NCBI GenBank assembly: GCA_946481195.1
Contig: CAMLNG010000038.1
Span: 1-14,209 of the forward strand
Length of the DNA: 14,209 nt
DNA from: an uncultured Chromatiaceae bacterium
GTDB taxonomy: Bacteria > Pseudomonadota > Gammaproteobacteria > Enterobacterales > Alteromonadaceae
Direction of reading: 5' to 3'
Shown here: one piece after another, positions 1-7,988 of the stretch
How the letters are laid out: every line of letters starts with the position of its first letter
Position numbering within the stretch: the stretch's first letter is position 1
Program-made: the position numbers and the translations under genes
Notes under the pieces: generated by a model
What the model saw: the letters and a program-made list of their open reading frames with translations, nothing else
Databases searched by the model: none
Told to the model about the DNA's origin: nothing

Positions 1-3000
1 TGGCAATAGCCTATATCGGCGGACTCTTTGCAATTGCCAACTGGGCGGACCGGTCGCGCCATGACCCACTACTACAAAAGTATGGGGGGGCTATTTATAG
101 CCTGGCACTGGCGGTGTATTGCACGTCCTGGACTTATTATGGCGCCGTTGGCTCTGCCGTGAGTTCAGGCTGGGATTATCTGCCGATTTACCTCGGGCCT
201 GTGCTGTTATACCTGTTTGGCCATCGCTTACTGCGCAAATTATTGTTTGTCGCGAAAAAGCATAACGTTACTTCACTGACGGATTTTATCAGCGCCCGCT
301 ATGGTAAACGCCAGGCGATTGCCGCACTGACGGCACTGCTCTGTCTGGTGGTCGTAGTGCCCTATATCGCGCTGCAATTAAAAGCCGTGACCAATTCATA
401 TCAGGTGCTGGCCGGATTGCCAGCCGAAGGCAGTAGGGCCGTCTGGCAGGATTCGGCGCTGTGGAGCGCGGTGACCATGGCGATCTTTGCCATCCTGTTT
501 GGCACCCGCAAGTTGCACCTGACCGAGCAGAATCGTGGGGTGATGGCAGCCATTGCTTTTGAATCTGTGGTGAAACTTGCGGCCTTATTGTTGCTGGCGG
601 GGGCCGTGGTGTATTGGCTGCTGCCAGAGCCTGCAACTTTATTGCAGCAGTTTCAGCAGCACAGCACTGCTCAGGCTGCCGGGCAGTTTAGTCTGACTGG
701 TTTTCTGACTAAAACCTTATTGGCGGTCACTGCGGTGTTTTTATTACCGCGACAGTTTCATGTCACCTTTGTCGAGAACACAGATCCTGGCCATTTACAT
801 CAGGCGCGGCGCTGGTTTGTCTGGTATTTGCTGCTGGTAACATTAGTGGTGATCCCGATAGCAATCGCCGGTATTGGTTTATTCCCGCAGCAACTGGCGC
901 ATGCCGACAGTTTTGTGCTGCTGATCCCGGCGAGTCAAGGCTGGGATCTGCTGAGCGCACTGGTCTTTATTGGCGGCTTCTCGGCGGCAACTTCGATGAT
1001 AGTCATCGCCACACTGGCGCTTGGCACCATGATCAGTAACGACGTGGTGATGCCGGCGTTATTACGCCGCCAGCAACTGCACCGGCAGCAACGCGATTAC
1101 AGTACTTTAATTCTGCGGGTCAGGCGTTTAATGATCCTGCTGGTGATGGCGCTGTCCTGGGGCTATTACCGCTGGTTCGCCCGCAATTATGAGCTGGCAG
1201 AAACCGGTTTGCTGGCCTTTGCGCTGATTATTCAGCTGGCACCGGCAGTGGTCGGTGGCTTGTACTGGAAACGCGGCCATGCCTGGGGTGTATATGCCGG
1301 GGTCTCTGTTGGTTTTGTGCTGTGGTTTTATTGTCTGATGTTGCCCCAGCTGGTTAGCGCCGGTGTGATGGCGGCGACAGTACTGGAGCAAGGTGCTTTT
1401 GGCCTCAGCTGGCTAAAACCAACAGCTTTGTTTGGCCTGGCGCTCGACCCGCTCAGTCATGGTGTGTTGTGGTCTTTGGGGCTCAACACGGTGGCTTATG
1501 TTTTTATGTCGTTGCTGCATAAGGCCGATCTGAATGACCGGTTGCAGGCGGTGGCTTTTGTTAAACCCAATTTGCCGCTACCCGATGATGGTAAAACGCT
1601 GAAACGCAATTTAGTGGCCTCGGCGGATATCCTGACCTTGCTGGAGCGCTTTGTTGGCCCGCACCGTGTGCGCGAATCGTTGGACGAGTTCGAATCACGC
1701 CATGGTTACCGGCCATCCTCTGATGATGTGTTGCAGGTACAGCTGCTACGCCATGTGGAACGCGAGCTGGCCGGTGTTATCGGTTCGTCGAGCGCCGCCG
1801 CCATGGTCAAAGCGGTGCTGGAAGGGCGTTCTTTTGCCTTTGAAGATGTCGTGACCATGTTTGACGACACGCGCGAGGCGATTCAGTTTTCCCGAAAGAT
1901 ATTGTTCTCCACTCTGGAAAACTTAAGCCAGGGTGTCAGTGTGGTGGACCGTGACCTGCAGCTGGTGGCGTGGAATAAAAAATATCTGGAAATGTTTGAT
2001 TATCCGGTTGGCATGATCCGGGTTGGCCGGGCTGTTGCGGATATCGTGCGTTTTAATGCTGAAAGAGGCCTGTGTGGTCCGGGTGGTGCCGATGAGCATG
2101 TGGCGAAACGCATCAGTCACTTGCAAAATGGTACCGCTCATGTGTTTCAACGTGTCCGGCCTGATGGCTCTGTGATAGAGATCCGCGGTAATCCAATTCC
2201 GGGTGGTGGTTTTGTCACTAGTTTTACTGATATTACCGAACATGTAAAAGCAGTACAGGCAATAGCGGCAGCGAAGGAGCATCTGGAACAGCGGGTGTCG
2301 GAACGGACCGCACAAATCAGCCAGATGAACAGTGAACTTCTGGCTGAGGTAGAACTTCGCCGTACTACAGAACAACAATTACTGCAGGCTAAAGCTGAAG
2401 CTGAGGCCGCTAATGCATCAAAAACCCGTTTTCTGGCACTGGCGAGCCACGACATTTTGCAGCCGCTCAATGCGGCACGTTTATTTGCCGCAGCACTGGA
2501 TGATCAGCAACTGAACAGCAAAGGCCGGCAGATGTTAGGTCAGCTCGACAACTCGCTCAAAGCCACCGAAGAGCTGATGGCGACTTTACTGGATATCGCC
2601 AGGCTCGATGAAGGTAAGCTTGAATTTCCAACCAGTGCTGTTGATTTAAAGGCGATGTTGTTGCAGCTGGCGGATGAAAGCCAGTTGCTGGTGGCGCAAA
2701 AACAGCTGCAGCTGCATGTCAGACCCGGGCATTTTCAGGTGACCAGTCATCCAACTTATTTACGCCGCATTGTCCAGAATATCCTGAGTAACGCCATCAA
2801 ATATACCCAGTCCGGCAAAGTGCTGATGGGCTGTCGGCGGCGTGGCGAGTTGGTTTGGATTGAAGTATGGGATACAGGTCCAGGCCTGGCAGAGCAGGAC
2901 TTGCAACAAATTTTCACTGACTTCTACCGGGTTCAGGCTACAGCGCGGGGCCAACAAGGTGTCGGGCTTGGTCTTGGCGTGGTACAGCGGATGGCCCGTA

Positions 3001-3512
3001 GTCTCGGGCACCCGTTAGAGGTGCATTCTGTTCCGGGCAAAGGCAGTTGTTTCCGTGTTGCGGTGCCGCTCTGTATTGCTAAACCGCTGCAGCCGGCGGC
3101 AGGTTCTGATCATCAGATCCCTCAGCTGCAAACCGGTGCCGGCACATTCAGCATTCTGTGTATTGACGACGACAACTCCAATCTCGCGGCATTGCAACAA
3201 CTGTTAACGCAATGGCAGCTTGGTACTGTGGCTTGTCTGGATGATGCTGAAAAAGCGCTGCAATTGAGTCAGCCGGTGGATATTGTCATTGCTGATTATC
3301 AGTTAGGGCAACCACCGGATGGCTTACAACTGTTTATTGATTTAAAACAGCGTTGGCCTGACCTTCGCGGCATACTGGTGTCGGCCGCACCTGAACCAAG
3401 CTTGCCGGCACGGGCCAAAGCTGCGGGTATGTTATTTTTGCCCAAACCTATTAAAGCCGCGGCCTTGCGTGCCGCGTTGAATTCACTGAAACTGCAGGGC
3501 CGCGGAAGTTAA
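1..3512 (+). CDS. crbS: CrbS-type hybrid sensor histidine kinase with SLC5 transporter-like domain (5' end cut by window)
   Basis: Membrane sensor kinase of the acetate-switch family; with CrbR it activates acs. The frame is open from base 3, and the protein reads like the first membrane segments of the sodium:solute symporter (SLC5/PutP) fold, so the true start lies upstream. The GTG at 114 is internal. About 1169 residues are visible. Domains in order: SLC5 membrane domain to about 1520; STAC linker about 1600-1835; PAS about 1895-2240; coiled coil about 2245-2420; HisKA with the phospho-accepting His at 2448-2450 (motif SHDILQPLN); HATPase with N-box Asn at 2790-2792, DTGPG at 2871 and GLGLG; C-terminal receiver with acidic IDDD, phospho-acceptor Asp at 3294-3296 and Lys at 3444-3446. 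All catalytic residues are present. The transporter half may sense or carry its ligand. The CrbS name rests on domain order plus acs and crbR in the same window. Confidence 0.9.
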   Translation, partial: AIAYIGGLFAIANWADRSRHDPLLQKYGGAIYSLALAVYCTSWTYYGAVGSAVSSGWDYLPIYLGPVLLYLFGHRLLRKLLFVAKKHNVTSLTDFISARYGKRQAIAALTALLCLVVVVPYIALQLKAVTNSYQVLAGLPAEGSRAVWQDSALWSAVTMAIFAILFGTRKLHLTEQNRGVMAAIAFESVVKLAALLLLAGAVVYWLLPEPATLLQQFQQHSTAQAAGQFSLTGFLTKTLLAVTAVFLLPRQFHVTFVENTDPGHLHQARRWFVWYLLLVTLVVIPIAIAGIGLFPQQLAHADSFVLLIPASQGWDLLSALVFIGGFSAATSMIVIATLALGTMISNDVVMPALLRRQQLHRQQRDYSTLILRVRRLMILLVMALSWGYYRWFARNYELAETGLLAFALIIQLAPAVVGGLYWKRGHAWGVYAGVSVGFVLWFYCLMLPQLVSAGVMAATVLEQGAFGLSWLKPTALFGLALDPLSHGVLWSLGLNTVAYVFMSLLHKADLNDRLQAVAFVKPNLPLPDDGKTLKRNLVASADILTLLERFVGPHRVRESLDEFESRHGYRPSSDDVLQVQLLRHVERELAGVIGSSSAAAMVKAVLEGRSFAFEDVVTMFDDTREAIQFSRKILFSTLENLSQGVSVVDRDLQLVAWNKKYLEMFDYPVGMIRVGRAVADIVRFNAERGLCGPGGADEHVAKRISHLQNGTAHVFQRVRPDGSVIEIRGNPIPGGGFVTSFTDITEHVKAVQAIAAAKEHLEQRVSERTAQISQMNSELLAEVELRRTTEQQLLQAKAEAEAANASKTRFLALASHDILQPLNAARLFAAALDDQQLNSKGRQMLGQLDNSLKATEELMATLLDIARLDEGKLEFPTSAVDLKAMLLQLADESQLLVAQKQLQLHVRPGHFQVTSHPTYLRRIVQNILSNAIKYTQSGKVLMGCRRRGELVWIEVWDTGPGLAEQDLQQIFTDFYRVQATARGQQGVGLGLGVVQRMARSLGHPLEVHSVPGKGSCFRVAVPLCIAKPLQPAAGSDHQIPQLQTGAGTFSILCIDDDNSNLAALQQLLTQWQLGTVACLDDAEKALQLSQPVDIVIADYQLGQPPDGLQLFIDLKQRWPDLRGILVSAAPEPSLPARAKAAGMLFLPKPIKAAALRAALNSLKLQGRGS

Positions 3513-3522
3513 ATTCACTTCC
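3504..3522 (+). other. Small intercistronic hairpin at the crbS stop codon
   Basis: GGAAGT and ACTTCC form a perfect 6-bp inverted repeat with a 7-base loop that holds the crbS stop codon. No T-run follows, so it is unlikely to be a terminator. It may tune expression between crbS and the next gene, or be chance. Confidence 0.25.
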
Positions 3523-3546
3523 ATCTGTACTGATAAGGAGAACTGC

Positions 3547-4599
3547 ATGCGGGCAGAACTGGAACGCCGATTTTTTTTGTGGATGTTGATTACGGTAAGT
3601 CTGTTATTTGGTTGGGTACTTGAGCCGTTTTGGGGCGCGGTATTCTGGGCTTGTGCACTCAGTGTTATTTTTTATCCGTTACAACAGTGGCTGCTGGACC
3701 ATCTGTCACCACGCCGTGGCAGCATGGCGCTGCTCACACTACTGTGTTCAGTGCTGGTGGTTGTGTTGCCGTTGCTGGCGATCGGCGCGTCTTTTGTGCA
3801 GGAAGGCATTAATTTTTACGCGCGCCTGCAAAGTGGAGAAGTGGACCCCGCCAAAATGATTGACGCGGTGAAATCGGCTTTCCCGGCGGCAGTATCAACC
3901 TTGCAAAGCTTTGGCATCGATACTGATAATCTGCGATTAAAACTCACCGAATTTGCTATGGGCACCAGTAAAGTACTGGCTGGCGAAATGCTGGCGATAG
4001 GCCAGAATGCTGCTGGTTTGTTTCTCAATATTGCCCTGATGCTGTACCTGGCGTTTTTCTTATTGCGCGATGGCCCGAAATTGCTGCATTTACTGGTAGA
4101 AGCCTTACCACTTGGCGATGAACGTGAACATTTATTGCTGGCAAAATTTGCCGAAGTCACCCGTGCAACCGTGAAAGGCAATCTGGTCGTGGCAGTCGTG
4201 CAGGGGACTTTAGGCGGCATTATTTTTTATCTGTTAGATATCCCGGCGCCTATTTTATGGGGCGTTGTGATGACGTTCCTCAGCCTGTTACCAGCCGTCG
4301 GGGCGGCGCTGGTCTGGTTGCCGGTATCGCTCTATTTGTATGCAACCGGGCAGTGGGTACCGGCCACAGTGTTGATTGCCTATGGCGCTTTAGTGATCGG
4401 TCTGGCGGATAATATTCTGCGGCCATTATTGGTCGGCCGTGATACCAAGTTGCCGGATTATGTGGTGTTGTTCTCCACACTTGGCGGCATCAGCCTGTTT
4501 GGTATTAATGGCTTTGTATTAGGGCCGCTGGTCGCGGCACTATTTATGGTGTTCTGGCAGATTTTTATGACTGAGTTTGGCCATCAGCCGGAGGCTTGA
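3547..4599 (+). CDS. AI-2E family transporter (PF01594) membrane protein
   Basis: Polytopic inner-membrane protein of 350 residues, the usual length for the AI-2E transporter family (TqsA/YdiK/PerM-like). Hydrophobic segments cluster at residues about 10-45 and 60-80, and from 150 to the C-terminus. A soluble, periplasm-type stretch lies at about 85-145. Family signatures in the C-terminal half include a QG-x-LGG segment, LLPAVGAALVWLP, and DNILRPLLVG. The ATG is preceded by AAGGAG with 6-base spacing. It follows crbS by 34 bp on the same strand, so co-transcription is likely. Family members export varied substrates (AI-2 for TqsA, a Na+/H+ antiport role reported for others), so the substrate cannot be read from sequence. 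A run of eight T lies near the 5' end (3571-3578), but the frame is intact. Confidence 0.88.
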   Translation: MRAELERRFFLWMLITVSLLFGWVLEPFWGAVFWACALSVIFYPLQQWLLDHLSPRRGSMALLTLLCSVLVVVLPLLAIGASFVQEGINFYARLQSGEVDPAKMIDAVKSAFPAAVSTLQSFGIDTDNLRLKLTEFAMGTSKVLAGEMLAIGQNAAGLFLNIALMLYLAFFLLRDGPKLLHLLVEALPLGDEREHLLLAKFAEVTRATVKGNLVVAVVQGTLGGIIFYLLDIPAPILWGVVMTFLSLLPAVGAALVWLPVSLYLYATGQWVPATVLIAYGALVIGLADNILRPLLVGRDTKLPDYVVLFSTLGGISLFGINGFVLGPLVAALFMVFWQIFMTEFGHQPEA

Positions 4600-4625
4600 T
4601 TAGTTGGTGTAATGACTTTATCCGG

Positions 4626-4647
4626 GCTGCAGCTTCAGTGCTGCAGC
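4626..4647. terminator. Hairpin between convergent genes, possible weak bidirectional terminator
   Basis: Two copies of the self-complementary 8-mer GCTGCAGC flank a 6-base loop, giving a strong GC-rich stem. It sits at the convergent end of the AI-2E gene and the M48 gene, overlapping the last codons and stop of the latter. Neither side has a real T-run, so intrinsic termination is uncertain. Confidence 0.35.
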
Positions 4648-5525
4648 GCGGCGATAAAACGTTCCGATAACTCCAGTTTGGGTTGAGTCATGGCAGGAAG
4701 CTGGCTCAGTTGGTGTTCCAGCTGACTTAACCGATCTGCCGGTGCAGTATGGGTTGCCAATAGCAGACTCAGCGCGCTGTTATCGTTGCCCACTCGTTCC
4801 AGTTGCTGCATCACGGCGGCGAGCGCATAGGGGTCATAACCTGCTTTGGCGCAAAGCCGCACGGCCATTTCATCCGCTGCCAGTTCATCGTCGCGGCCAA
4901 GTCCTTTGGTATACAGCTGGTGACCGGCACTCAGCACATTCTCGGCGATTTGCCGGTTCTGATAAGCGCGGGCGCTTGGCCGTTCTGAATCTTGTTCCTG
5001 TTGATATTCAGCTGCTGCGCTGGCAATCGCAGTGAGGAGTCCAACAGAATTTTGCCGCTCAATTTCGCGTAAGTGATGACGCTCAGTAACATGAACGATT
5101 TCATGACTGAGTACTGCAGCCAGTTCCGCTTCGGAACTCAGGTTGGCCAATAAGCCGGAGCTGATAAACACATAGCCACCCGGGATGGCAAAGGCGTTCA
5201 GATCAGGGGTATCCAGCACGGCGAAAGTCCAGGGTAAATCCGGCCTGTCCGATTGTGTGGCAAGGTAGGTGCCGACTTTATTGACATATTGCTGTAGCGC
5301 CTGGTCTGGATGTAGCCGGCTTGCTCCCAGCAACATGGCAGCAAACTCGTCACCGAGCTGCATTTCCTGTTTTTTGTCAATGCTGCCTGTTTGCGTTATT
5401 TGCTGACCAACAGCAGCCAATTTGCCGAAATTGACGCCGTTTGCTGTCAGGTTGCAGCCGTAAAGAGCTGCCAGCAAGGAGGCCGCAATCACCTTGCGGC
5501 GCAGATCCATGTCGAAAGCTCTCAT
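4635..5525 (-). CDS. M48 family zinc metallopeptidase, probable lipoprotein
   Basis: Secreted zinc protease of 296 residues. The N-terminus is a charged stretch followed by a hydrophobic core ending LLAALYGC, so Cys24 may be lipidated. The Tyr at -2 is atypical for a lipobox, leaving a plain signal peptide or anchor possible. The peptidase domain has HEIVH (His141, Glu142, His145) and the third zinc ligand Glu214 in DELAADEMA, plus the M48 segment NAFAIPGGYVFISSGLL at about 110-126. It resembles periplasmic BepA/LoiP-type enzymes but lacks TPR repeats. The start overlaps the stop of the upstream gene as ATGA, and GAGGTG lies just upstream, so translational coupling is likely and fixes the start. 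It is the last gene of the cyclase/SH3/M48 operon. Substrate is unknown; outer-membrane protein quality control is the family theme. Confidence 0.9.
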   Translation of the reverse strand: MRAFDMDLRRKVIAASLLAALYGCNLTANGVNFGKLAAVGQQITQTGSIDKKQEMQLGDEFAAMLLGASRLHPDQALQQYVNKVGTYLATQSDRPDLPWTFAVLDTPDLNAFAIPGGYVFISSGLLANLSSEAELAAVLSHEIVHVTERHHLREIERQNSVGLLTAIASAAAEYQQEQDSERPSARAYQNRQIAENVLSAGHQLYTKGLGRDDELAADEMAVRLCAKAGYDPYALAAVMQQLERVGNDNSALSLLLATHTAPADRLSQLEHQLSQLPAMTQPKLELSERFIAALQH

Positions 5526-6061
5526 CGTTGCACCTCTTTCAGTGACACTGCAGGTTCGCTGTGAAGGCCGCCCGCTTTGGCAAAAGCCTCTGCTGTTGCA
5601 GGCTGTTGCTGAAGGGATTGCAGACTGACCAACGCGTTAAAGTCGGCGGTGGCAGATTCAATAGCAACTTTGTCCAAACCACGCACGCCGGTGCTACTGG
5701 TAACCTGATTGTGTCCGGGTTTTACCAGCCCATTGAAGTCGGTCAGCGGTTGATTGTCCGGTCGGAATATAGTCGTACTCAACTGCAGTGCAAATAGCCG
5801 CACCCAGCCTTGTGGTTGTTCTGTTGGAGCTACCTGATACCAGCCGCCCTGACGGGTCAGCACCTGCAGCTCAGTGGCCTTAGGCAGTTCAGCAACAAGG
5901 CTGGCGTTGGGCTGCGGTTCTGCCAGCAAAGGTGTGGGCTGGCGGGTGGTGGCTTTTGACTTGGCTGGCGGTGTGGCTGAGGCATTTACCTGTGTTGCCG
6001 TGCAGAGCAGCATCAGGCAAAGCAGGTGGGCGGGATGACGGCTGGTTACAGGTGTTCGCAT
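5522..6061 (-). CDS. Secreted SH3-domain (SH3b-like) protein
   Basis: Periplasmic or surface protein of 179 residues from the ATG at 6061, chosen because GGAG lies 7 bases upstream and a signal peptide starts there (hydrophobic HLLCLMLLC, cleavage near NASA). A longer open frame to 6124 runs into the cyclase gene and lacks a signal sequence at its start. After a Thr/Pro/Lys-rich linker, residues about 43-95 look like a bacterial SH3 repeat (LLAEPQPNASLVAELPKATELQVL, then GGWYQV and GWVRL; shown here in parts). The tail at about 122-167 (STGVRGLDK, then DFNAL and AEAFAKAGGL) resembles a tail I recall in SH3 proteins encoded beside M48 peptidases. It starts 1 nt after the cyclase stop and overlaps the M48 start by 4 nt. 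Likely a binding or scaffold partner; no catalytic motif is seen. Confidence 0.82.
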   Translation of the reverse strand: MRTPVTSRHPAHLLCLMLLCTATQVNASATPPAKSKATTRQPTPLLAEPQPNASLVAELPKATELQVLTRQGGWYQVAPTEQPQGWVRLFALQLSTTIFRPDNQPLTDFNGLVKPGHNQVTSSTGVRGLDKVAIESATADFNALVSLQSLQQQPATAEAFAKAGGLHSEPAVSLKEVQR

Positions 6062-6062
6062 A

Positions 6063-7898
6063 TTAATCTCCGAGTCGATAGATACGGATACCGGAGGTTC
6101 GGCCCTTAAGCTGAATGTCTCCAATCAAGTGTAGTGCATGGGATTGTTGGCAGAGTGCGACAGTGTCGGCTGAACATAAAATGCGGCCATAATCTTTGGT
6201 CGCGGACTCCAGTCGGCTGGCAACATTCACCGTATCGCCAATGGCGGTGTAATCCAGCCGTTGCTCTGTGCCTAACAAGCCGACAATTGCTGTGCCGGTG
6301 TGAATGCCGATGCCGATATCAAAATGTGGCAGATCCGCTGGTAAACCGGCACAAAAGCGTTCGAGATTGCCGACCAACGCCTTTGCAGCCTGTAACGCTA
6401 AATCGGCTTGTTGTGGCTGCGGCAGGGGGGCACCCCAAAAAGCCATTATGGCGTCGCCGATAAATTTATCCAACGTAGCCTGATGAGCAAACAAAGTCGC
6501 AACCTGCAATTGCAGGTAGTCATTGAGCAGCGTTAATACAGTGTCGGCGTCCAGACGTTCACTCAGGCTGGTAAAACCGCGGATATCGGTGAACAGCACA
6601 GTGATTTGGCACTTTTGTGTGTTGAGCGCCTGCTGCTGGCCGATGAGTGAACGCACGACACGGGGGTCAACAAAACGGCTGAATAATTGAATGGTATGTT
6701 GCCGGGTCCGATATTCACCAACGGCACTTAAGGTATTAAAGGCTGCCGTGTTGATTAGCAGCCAGCAGCCATAAGTGCCCACGGCGATCAGCTGGCCCTG
6801 TTTTAGCAGTAAGGCCCAGCCGGTTGCACTGCCAAGCAGCAACACAGCCAGCAGTATCAGGCTTATCAGACAAAACTGCTGAAAGCCGCCAGCCCGCCGG
6901 TAAATTAGTTGCAGCAACAGCAATTGCAGCAGCAACAGGACCAACAGCGGATGGTCAGCCCGACGCTGCAGCGCGTTATTTTGCAGTAAGTTATCGATGG
7001 CGGTGGCGAGCAGCACCATACCGGGTTGTTGCGGCGCAATTGCGGTGTGTTTTAAGTCAGCAAGGCCAACAGCACTACTGCCAATAATCAGAATTTTGCC
7101 AGAAAAGATATTTTGTGCCCCGGCAGCGGGATGCAATGCCAGCTGGAATGCATCAGCAAAACTGATACTGGGATAGGGTACTAACAGCGGGCTTTGAAAG
7201 GTCAGCCATAAGTCATCCTGAGTGGGCAGTGTATTAGGCTGACTGAACCGCCAGGGCAGTGAAGGAAAAAGCCAGCCAGCAATTTGATGTTGTAAAGGAT
7301 ACCGGCGGTAGATGCCATCCGGGTCTGCTGAGGCGTTAATCAAACCAACACGCGCCGGCATATCATGAACACCGAGCGGCCATAACATCGGAATGGCAGG
7401 GTTGTGCGGCCCTGGTTTTAACAGCAGTGCCGGGTCTAAACTCTGCGCTTGTTGTGCGATACCCTGTTCCGCACCAAGTCGCACTGCACTCAAATACAAA
7501 TTGTCATATTTCGGTAGAACCGACAACCAAAAGGCATCATCATCCGGGCGATCTAAATCGGCTTCACTCAGTAATAAATCAAACACCCAGGCTTTGGGCT
7601 TCAGCTGCTGTATACCTTCGAGTAAATAGGCATAAACACTACGTGGCCAGGGCCAGGCGCCAACCTGATCTGCCATTTGGCTAAGAGATTTGTCGTCGAT
7701 GTCAATGAGCAGGATATCCGGATGCGGCTTACCGTAGTTCGCAGCGTGCCAGCGCTGTGCGAAATCCAGGCTGGCCGCATCAAACGGTCTGAACCATGAT
7801 TGCTGATAACTGAAAGTGGCAAAAAGAAAAAGCAAAATAATCAACCAGCTATTTTGTTTTATCGCTACAAATTGCTTTGTCGATGCTGCCAAATACAA
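6063..7898 (-). CDS. CHASE2-domain class III adenylate cyclase
   Basis: Inner-membrane receptor cyclase expected to make cAMP from ATP in response to a periplasmic signal. Numbering from the longest frame (ATG 7958): membrane segment 38-55; CHASE2 sensor about 56-330 (ILLIDIDDKSL, VFDLLL); three membrane segments about 335-410; cyclase domain 448-628. Metal-binding Asp458 (FTDIRGF) and Asp502 (GDAIMAFWGAP), substrate-specifying Lys498 and Thr571, and transition-state Asn578 and Arg582 (NVASR) are all present. Lys plus Thr indicates adenylate specificity of the class IIIb type. I place the start at TTG 7898 (611 residues), because AGGAG and AGGA lie 10 and 5 bases upstream. The ATG at 7958 has no ribosome site and lies upstream of a probable -10. 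Start is moderate confidence. It leads the operon with the SH3 and M48 genes. Confidence 0.9.
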   Translation of the reverse strand: MYLAASTKQFVAIKQNSWLIILLFLFATFSYQQSWFRPFDAASLDFAQRWHAANYGKPHPDILLIDIDDKSLSQMADQVGAWPWPRSVYAYLLEGIQQLKPKAWVFDLLLSEADLDRPDDDAFWLSVLPKYDNLYLSAVRLGAEQGIAQQAQSLDPALLLKPGPHNPAIPMLWPLGVHDMPARVGLINASADPDGIYRRYPLQHQIAGWLFPSLPWRFSQPNTLPTQDDLWLTFQSPLLVPYPSISFADAFQLALHPAAGAQNIFSGKILIIGSSAVGLADLKHTAIAPQQPGMVLLATAIDNLLQNNALQRRADHPLLVLLLLQLLLLQLIYRRAGGFQQFCLISLILLAVLLLGSATGWALLLKQGQLIAVGTYGCWLLINTAAFNTLSAVGEYRTRQHTIQLFSRFVDPRVVRSLIGQQQALNTQKCQITVLFTDIRGFTSLSERLDADTVLTLLNDYLQLQVATLFAHQATLDKFIGDAIMAFWGAPLPQPQQADLALQAAKALVGNLERFCAGLPADLPHFDIGIGIHTGTAIVGLLGTEQRLDYTAIGDTVNVASRLESATKDYGRILCSADTVALCQQSHALHLIGDIQLKGRTSGIRIYRLGD

Positions 7899-7937
7899 TT
7901 TTGTCCTGCTCCTGTTGCCTAGTGTAAAAAATCTCTG

Positions 7938-7945
7938 ACTATACT
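7938..7945. promoter_or_regulatory. Overlapping divergent -10 elements (shared promoter of cyclase operon and HD-GYP gene)
   Basis: The 8-mer ACTATACT gives TATACT on the plus strand (7940-7945) and TATAGT on the minus strand (7938-7943), each five of six to the sigma-70 -10. On the plus strand a weak -35 TTGCCT lies at 7915-7920 with a long 19-bp spacer. The predicted plus-strand leader is about 37 nt to the GTG at 7989, with AAGGA in place. On the minus strand the predicted leader is about 33 nt to the TTG at 7898, with AGGAG in place. No clear minus-strand -35 is seen. Confidence 0.5.
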
Positions 7946-7988
7946 CAGCGGTAACCATAGCTGAAGAACTAGCGCAAGGACCAACTCA

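Noticed and set aside
84..90. Run of seven G in the sensor gene and run of eight T at 3571-3578 in the AI-2E gene, as phase-variation tracts
   Set aside because: Both frames are intact with normal family sequence on either side. Single short homopolymers are not evidence of slippage control.
114..116. GTG as the start of the sensor kinase
   Set aside because: The frame stays open to the window edge, and the 37 codons before it encode typical first-segment SLC5 sequence, so the gene is cut by the window and the GTG is internal.
6062..6124. Upstream ATG (6124) as the start of the SH3 gene
   Set aside because: It would lie within the cyclase coding region and bury the signal peptide. The ATG at 6061 has GGAG 7 bases upstream and begins the signal sequence.
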